From: Sediminibacterium sp.
Lineage (GTDB): Bacteria; Bacteroidota; Bacteroidia; Chitinophagales; Chitinophagaceae
Direction: 5' to 3'
Assembly: GCA_023263235.1 (NCBI GenBank)
Contig: JALQXE010000029.1
Coordinates: 1-8,781 of the forward strand
Length of the DNA: 8,781 nt
Both the position numbers and the translations under genes were made by a program. A model generated the notes under the pieces. The model was not told the origin of the DNA, did not search any database, and saw only the letters and a program-made list of their open reading frames with translations. Of the stretch, positions 6,130 to 8,781 are shown piece by piece (the stretch's first letter is position 1; each line of letters starts with the position of its first letter).

Positions 6130-6804
6130 TTAGGGAATTGGACAATAATTATCAATACAAACAACACCAGCTGCTGCCTCTAATGTAGCACATAAAACTA
6201 CACATGCGGGTGTACCTAATCCGGCGGTGGCGCCAATACAACTTGCATGACACAGGATAGCACCTGCAGTAGCTGCTGCCATGCACAAGGAAAATCTCCA
6301 TCCACAATCATTTATTCTATTTATAGTAATATTAGAATGCGTTGAAAGTGAGCTACTAGAAGATGCAATGCCAGTATAGCTATTGTAGCGTTTTACATAT
6401 AACTGCTTACACGCTTCGTTTATATTTTGCATGGAAATGTAATTGTATTGAGCATTTAATTTTGACCATGTTGAATGATAAGTTTTAATATAATTATTTA
6501 AATACTCAATGTTAGTGCTTCCAATATATTCATTGAATAATTTATGATCCTTTGTTGAATGTAAATCTTTATCATTTAAATCTTGGATTTTAATTTTAAA
6601 TGCTTGCATTGTTAAACCTTTACTAGTTGCCAATTGAAGTACGAAATGGTTGAGCCCTTGTTCAAGATCAACTACTTTAATAAAATTTGTATCAGCAGAT
6701 AAATTACTTTCAATTAAGGGGACCTGCTCTTGGGTTGATTTAGTGCATCCAAATAATAAAGTACAAAATATTAAAAGGGTCATTGGACTGTGAATAGGAT
6801 TCAT
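6130..6804 (-). CDS. Putative lipoprotein with Cys-rich, Ala/Gly-rich hydrophobic C-terminal domain
   Basis: 224 residues from the ATG at 6804. The frame extends to a TTG at 6858, and an internal ATG at 6783 is also possible. A hydrophobic start ends in LLFGC (Cys20), a lipobox-like site with an unusual Phe at -2, followed by a polar linker. Residues about 30-150 are a mostly helical, polar region with no recognised domain, then a serine run (ASSSSSLS, about 148-154). The last 58 residues are hydrophobic and contain eight cysteines at 167, 174, 185, 189, 201, 205, 216 and 221, many in alanine/glycine-rich segments (MAAATAGAILCHASC, IGATAGLGTPACVVLC). The spacing C-x10-C-x3-C-x11-C-x3-C-x10-C is nearly mirror-symmetric and fits a disulfide-stapled helical hairpin or bundle. 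It recalls cysteine-rich hydrophobic bacteriocins of the halocin C8 type, by composition only. No function is assigned. The gene is followed after 9 nt by a small membrane protein. Confidence 0.75.
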   Translation of the reverse strand: MNPIHSPMTLLIFCTLLFGCTKSTQEQVPLIESNLSADTNFIKVVDLEQGLNHFVLQLATSKGLTMQAFKIKIQDLNDKDLHSTKDHKLFNEYIGSTNIEYLNNYIKTYHSTWSKLNAQYNYISMQNINEACKQLYVKRYNSYTGIASSSSSLSTHSNITINRINDCGWRFSLCMAAATAGAILCHASCIGATAGLGTPACVVLCATLEAAAGVVCIDNYCPIP

Positions 6805-6959
6805 AAAATGGATTTTGGTGAGGGTTGAATATAATTTCCCTGAACAACCCAGTTTCAAGTATTTATACCTTTGTATTAGTTTGTAAAATTATAATGAATT
6901 GATTTTGAACTTTTTAAGACATATTTTGTTCTATTTCATGCCTGGGCATCAGAATCTTA

Positions 6960-6991
6960 TTTGGTTCCTACTGAATAAGCTTGTAATTTTG
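6960..6991 (+). promoter_or_regulatory. Bacteroidota-type promoter for nitroreductase gene
   Basis: TTTG at 6960-6963 and TAATTTTG at 6984-6991 match the -33 (TTTG) and -7 (TAnnTTTG) elements of the Bacteroidota primary sigma factor, separated by 20 nt, which is in the usual range. The ATG at 7030 lies 38 nt after the -7 box, leaving an A-rich leader without a Shine-Dalgarno site, as is normal in this phylum. Confidence 0.7.
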
Positions 6992-7029
6992 ATGTTCAAA
7001 CATTAATTAATAAAAAAACAATAATAACT

Positions 7030-7659
7030 ATGAATTTATTAGATGCATTAAAATGGCGTTATGCTGTAAAGCGAATGAATGGAGCAAAAATTCCTGAACA
7101 AACTTTAAATACCATTTTAGAAGCTACCCGTTTAGCACCAAGTTCTTTTGGATTAACTCCTTACTCTATTATTGTAGTAGAGGATGAAGCAACCAGAAAA
7201 AAATTACAACCTCATTTTTACAACCAACCACAAATTGGTGAGTCAAGTGCTGTTATTATTTTTGCTGCACACACTACAATTAACGAAGCTAGTGTAGATG
7301 CTTATATGCAAGAAATTGCTGAGCAAAGAGGTGTACCAGTTGATGCTTTAAAAGATTTTGCTGGGTATGTGAAAGGTGCTATTGCACATCAAACTCCTGA
7401 GCAATTACAAATTTGGGCTGCGAAACAAACATATATCGCATTAGGATTTGCATTAGTGGCTGCCGCTAGCGAACAAGTAGACGGTACACCAATGGAAGGC
7501 TTTGATCCTGCAGCGGTAGATGCTGAATTAGGATTGGCTGCACAAGGTTTACATGCAACTGTTGCTTTAACATTAGGTTACAGAGATGCAGCAAATGATT
7601 ATTTATCAGGTGCTTTAAAAGTAAGACGCAACGCAGATAAATTAATTATCAAAAAATAA
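7030..7659 (+). CDS. NAD(P)H-dependent oxidoreductase, nitroreductase (NfsB-like) family
   Basis: 209 residues, normal for a single-domain FMN nitroreductase that transfers electrons from NAD(P)H to quinones, nitro compounds or related acceptors in the cytoplasm. No signal peptide. Family marks: the N-terminal LLDALKWRYAVKRMN segment (the RxxxKR FMN-phosphate contact region), ATRLAPSSFGLTPY (residues 32-45), AAKQTYIALGFALVAAA (130-146), the DGTPMEGFDP loop (151-160) before the FMN-contact helix, and a C-terminal GYRDAANDYL (183-192) with KVRRNADKLI. All the family landmarks are present and nothing looks truncated. It is the only plus-strand gene in the window, with its own promoter and a downstream terminator, so it is an independent unit. 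The physiological acceptor is not predictable; a general redox or detoxification role is usual. Confidence 0.95.
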   Translation: MNLLDALKWRYAVKRMNGAKIPEQTLNTILEATRLAPSSFGLTPYSIIVVEDEATRKKLQPHFYNQPQIGESSAVIIFAAHTTINEASVDAYMQEIAEQRGVPVDALKDFAGYVKGAIAHQTPEQLQIWAAKQTYIALGFALVAAASEQVDGTPMEGFDPAAVDAELGLAAQGLHATVALTLGYRDAANDYLSGALKVRRNADKLIIKK

Positions 7660-7669
7660 TTTTAGGGCT

Positions 7670-7695
7670 AGTATAAATCATTTAGCATTTATACT
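7670..7695 (+). repeat. AT-rich hairpin after nitroreductase gene
   Basis: AGTATAAAT (7670-7678) and ATTTATACT (7687-7695) form a perfect 9-bp stem around an 8-nt loop, starting 10 nt after the nitroreductase stop. It is AT-rich and lacks a U-tract, so it is more likely a 3'-end stabilising hairpin than the main terminator, which lies at 7740. Confidence 0.5.
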
Positions 7696-7739
7696 GCTTT
7701 ATAGTTTGGTTAGTATTGTAGCAAGCAATCGTAATCACA

Positions 7740-7776
7740 AAGGGCGACTCGTTGAGTCGCCCTTATTATTTTAATT
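7740..7776 (+). terminator. Strong intrinsic terminator between convergent genes
   Basis: An 11-bp perfect stem (AAGGGCGACTC, 7740-7750, with GAGTCGCCCTT, 7754-7764) around a GTT loop is followed on the plus strand by a T-rich tract (ATTATTTTAATT). It sits between the ends of the nitroreductase gene (7659) and the glycosidase-like gene (7807). It is clearest for the plus strand; on the minus strand only a short TTT follows, so bidirectional use is possible but weaker. Confidence 0.85.
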
Positions 7777-7806
7777 AGATCATTTGTCTATTTAACTTTT
7801 AGATTA

Positions 7807-8781
7807 CTAATCTGCTTTTCTAATTTCCGTTCTTGGGCCAATACCATTTTCATTAAAGGCTTCTATTTGAAAATAATAAGGTTGATCTTTTTCCAAAGCC
7901 GTTACATAATATTCGCTTACCCCATAAACCATTACACTATTGTATAATTTATTAGGATCAGATCCAAAGTATATATGATAGCCTGTTGCATTGGGGTTTA
8001 CTGCCCATTTTAACCAAGCATTTCTTCTTTCACTATCCCCTCTAAGTGGAACAAAGTTTTGAACTGTACCTGGTTGCTCCCCTTTTCCTTTTCCAAATAC
8101 ACGCAAACCACTTATCGCAAATTTTGCACTTGGCATATGAATGTTTACCATTTTTATATAGCGCGCTTCAATGGCTTTTGGCAGTACAACATAATCGTGT
8201 GGGACATCTGTTTTATTTTTTGACTTGTCTATAATAAGTGTCCAAGTTTTTGCATCATTTGAAGCATACACTTCATATTGATGATAAATGTCCGTGTACT
8301 TTCCCATTAAATCGGATCCTTCATCGGCATAATTAATTTGAATAGCTTCAATGTTGCTTAGGTTTCCTAAATCCGTTTGTATCCATTCTCCTTTATTGCC
8401 AGTGGTTGCAGACCAATAGGTTTTTAAATTTTCATCTACTGCATTGTTTGCGGTGAATGCACTTAAAGTACTTGATACCTGCACTGGCTTATTATAATTT
8501 AACAACATCCATCCTGTAAATTGAGACTGATCATGATTTGCATTTTGGGTTGGCAAATAATGTGGGTAGTCCCCATAAGCAGTGTTGGTATACATCACCC
8601 CTTCTCTATCAATTTGTGCTGGCCATATTCCTAAGCGTCTTTCAAAATTATTTTTCACACTAATGGCAATCGTAGAAATATGCCACCAATTTTTAAATAC
8701 ATCCTGATAAGTGGCTCCGTGTCCTGCACCGCGCGCAAAGCCACCTGGCTTATAGGAAAACGGATTGTGTTTTTGATAAGT
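7807..8781 (-). CDS. GH43-like glycoside hydrolase with discoidin and fibronectin III domains (C-terminal part)
   Basis: The frame is open from the right edge to TAG at 7807, giving 324 visible residues; the N-terminus lies outside the window. A GTG near 8658 is inside the reading frame and is not a start. Residues about 1-90 resemble the end of a GH43-like five-bladed propeller: GGFARGAGHGATYQD and KNWWHISTIAISV, then FERRLGIWPA and GDYPHYLP. About 93-231 is an F5/8 type C (discoidin) carbohydrate-binding domain (AVDENLKTYWSA, WIQTDLGNLSNIEAIQINY, ending SGLRVFGKG). About 241-321 is a fibronectin III domain (WLKWAVNPNATGYHIYFGS to YYFQIEAFNENGIGP). Such secreted enzymes cleave plant or algal glycans such as arabinose- or xylose-containing ones. 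The catalytic residues are not in view, so the specificity is unknown and the GH43 call rests on C-terminal motifs. Confidence 0.85.
   Translation of the reverse strand, partial: TYQKHNPFSYKPGGFARGAGHGATYQDVFKNWWHISTIAISVKNNFERRLGIWPAQIDREGVMYTNTAYGDYPHYLPTQNANHDQSQFTGWMLLNYNKPVQVSSTLSAFTANNAVDENLKTYWSATTGNKGEWIQTDLGNLSNIEAIQINYADEGSDLMGKYTDIYHQYEVYASNDAKTWTLIIDKSKNKTDVPHDYVVLPKAIEARYIKMVNIHMPSAKFAISGLRVFGKGKGEQPGTVQNFVPLRGDSERRNAWLKWAVNPNATGYHIYFGSDPNKLYNSVMVYGVSEYYVTALEKDQPYYFQIEAFNENGIGPRTEIRKAD

Noticed and set aside
6805..6858. Longer lipoprotein start at the TTG at 6858
   Set aside because: A TTG start with 18 extra residues; the ATG at 6804 puts the hydrophobic segment and lipobox closer to the N-terminus. 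The N-region lacks basic residues, so this choice is not fully certain.
8656..8658. GTG as start of the right-edge glycosidase gene
   Set aside because: The same frame stays open upstream to the window edge and encodes conserved glycoside hydrolase motifs (GHGATYQD, NWWH).

Overview
The window looks like part of a Bacteroidota chromosome, probably Sphingobacteriia or Chitinophagia. The reasons are the AT-rich sequence, the lack of Shine-Dalgarno sites before the starts, a promoter of the Bacteroidota TTTG / TAnnTTTG type, a TonB-dependent receptor with a CarboxypepD_reg-like N-terminal extension, and a secreted multi-domain glycoside hydrolase. The lineage is an inference from these traits. 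No tRNA, rRNA, transposase, integrase or CRISPR array was seen.

All genes but one lie on the minus strand, so the layout is easiest to read from right to left. At the right edge (7807-8781) is the C-terminal part of a GH43-like glycosidase with a discoidin and a fibronectin III domain. A strong hairpin (7740-7764) separates it from the only plus-strand gene, an NfsB-type nitroreductase (7030-7659) with a well-formed promoter. Divergent from that, 6804-5953 holds a two-gene unit of unknown function: a putative lipoprotein ending in an alanine/glycine-rich, eight-cysteine hydrophobic domain, and, 9 nt after its stop, a 55-residue protein with two membrane helices. This is the most novel-looking part of the window. 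Next comes a secreted phosphodiesterase-like member of the alkaline phosphatase superfamily (5890-4772). Its last codons form a terminator-like hairpin and U-tract.

Directly after it, three 11-bp tandem repeats and a TAACTTTG box precede a compact run: a small His/Cys-containing exported protein (4728-4387), a TonB-dependent receptor with a ZnuD-like plug (4326-1873) and an exported M20 (CPG2-like) metallopeptidase (1849-527). The motifs suggest metal or metal-chelate acquisition: the small protein could bind metal in the periplasm, the receptor would import the substrate, and the peptidase is itself a two-zinc enzyme. The substrate cannot be settled from sequence alone. After the peptidase, two inverted repeats (467-512) lead to a truncated multi-pass membrane protein at the left edge (411-1).

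The stretches between genes are short (all under about 230 bases) and hold the promoters, inverted repeats and terminators listed. The remaining reading frames on the plus strand are shadows of minus-strand genes.
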